From positions 1 to 6,335 of the forward strand of contig JAFQOY010000273.1 in assembly GCA_017412025.1 (NCBI GenBank): DNA of 6,335 nucleotides. The letters are read 5' to 3'. This document shows, in pieces, positions 6,334-6,335 of the stretch (position 1 is the first letter of the stretch; every line of letters starts with the position of its first letter). The DNA is from Clostridia bacterium (lineage in GTDB: Bacteria; Bacillota_A; Clostridia; Christensenellales; Aristaeellaceae). The position numbers and the translations under genes were made by a program. Below the pieces are notes generated by a model. That model was not told the DNA's origin and ran no database searches. It saw only the letters and a program-made list of their open reading frames with translations.

Positions 6334-6335
6334 GA

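Overview
The window is a GC-rich stretch of a bacterial chromosome in which every gene lies on the minus strand. Gene content and order (rpsB, tsf, pyrH, frr, uppS, cdsA) match the conserved translation/lipid-precursor cluster of Bacillota. Sequence style, high GC and a dispersed palindromic repeat of a type I associate with gut Clostridia suggest an Oscillospiraceae- or Christensenellales-like Clostridium relative. That placement is inference from protein and repeat style, not a search result.

Layout in the direction of transcription (high to low coordinates): 3' part of rpsB (6333-5752), tsf (5707-4805), an intrinsic terminator (4790-4763), a 293-bp spacer with a hairpin, a REP/MITE-like repeat and a leader inverted repeat, pyrH (4511-3801), a second intrinsic terminator (3778-3741), a MATE-family efflux gene with its own candidate promoter (3673-2300), a 118-bp spacer with a candidate promoter, frr (2181-1618), a 71-codon unrecognised gene overlapping the frr stop by ATGA (1621-1406), a 229-bp hairpin-rich spacer, uppS (1176-421) and the 5' half of cdsA (402 to the window edge).

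The genes make ribosomal protein S2, elongation factor Ts, UMP kinase and ribosome recycling factor (translation and nucleotide supply), then undecaprenyl diphosphate synthase and CDP-diglyceride synthase (cell-wall lipid carrier and phospholipid precursor). The transporter has no evident link to them. No phage, CRISPR, toxin-antitoxin or other defence system is visible. The points worth attention are: (1) the normally continuous cluster is cut into several likely transcription units and interrupted by a MATE gene; (2) a small translationally coupled gene of unknown function sits between frr and uppS; (3) the leader of uppS is unusually rich in inverted repeats and could be a structured RNA; (4) a palindromic repeat and nested inverted repeats precede pyrH.
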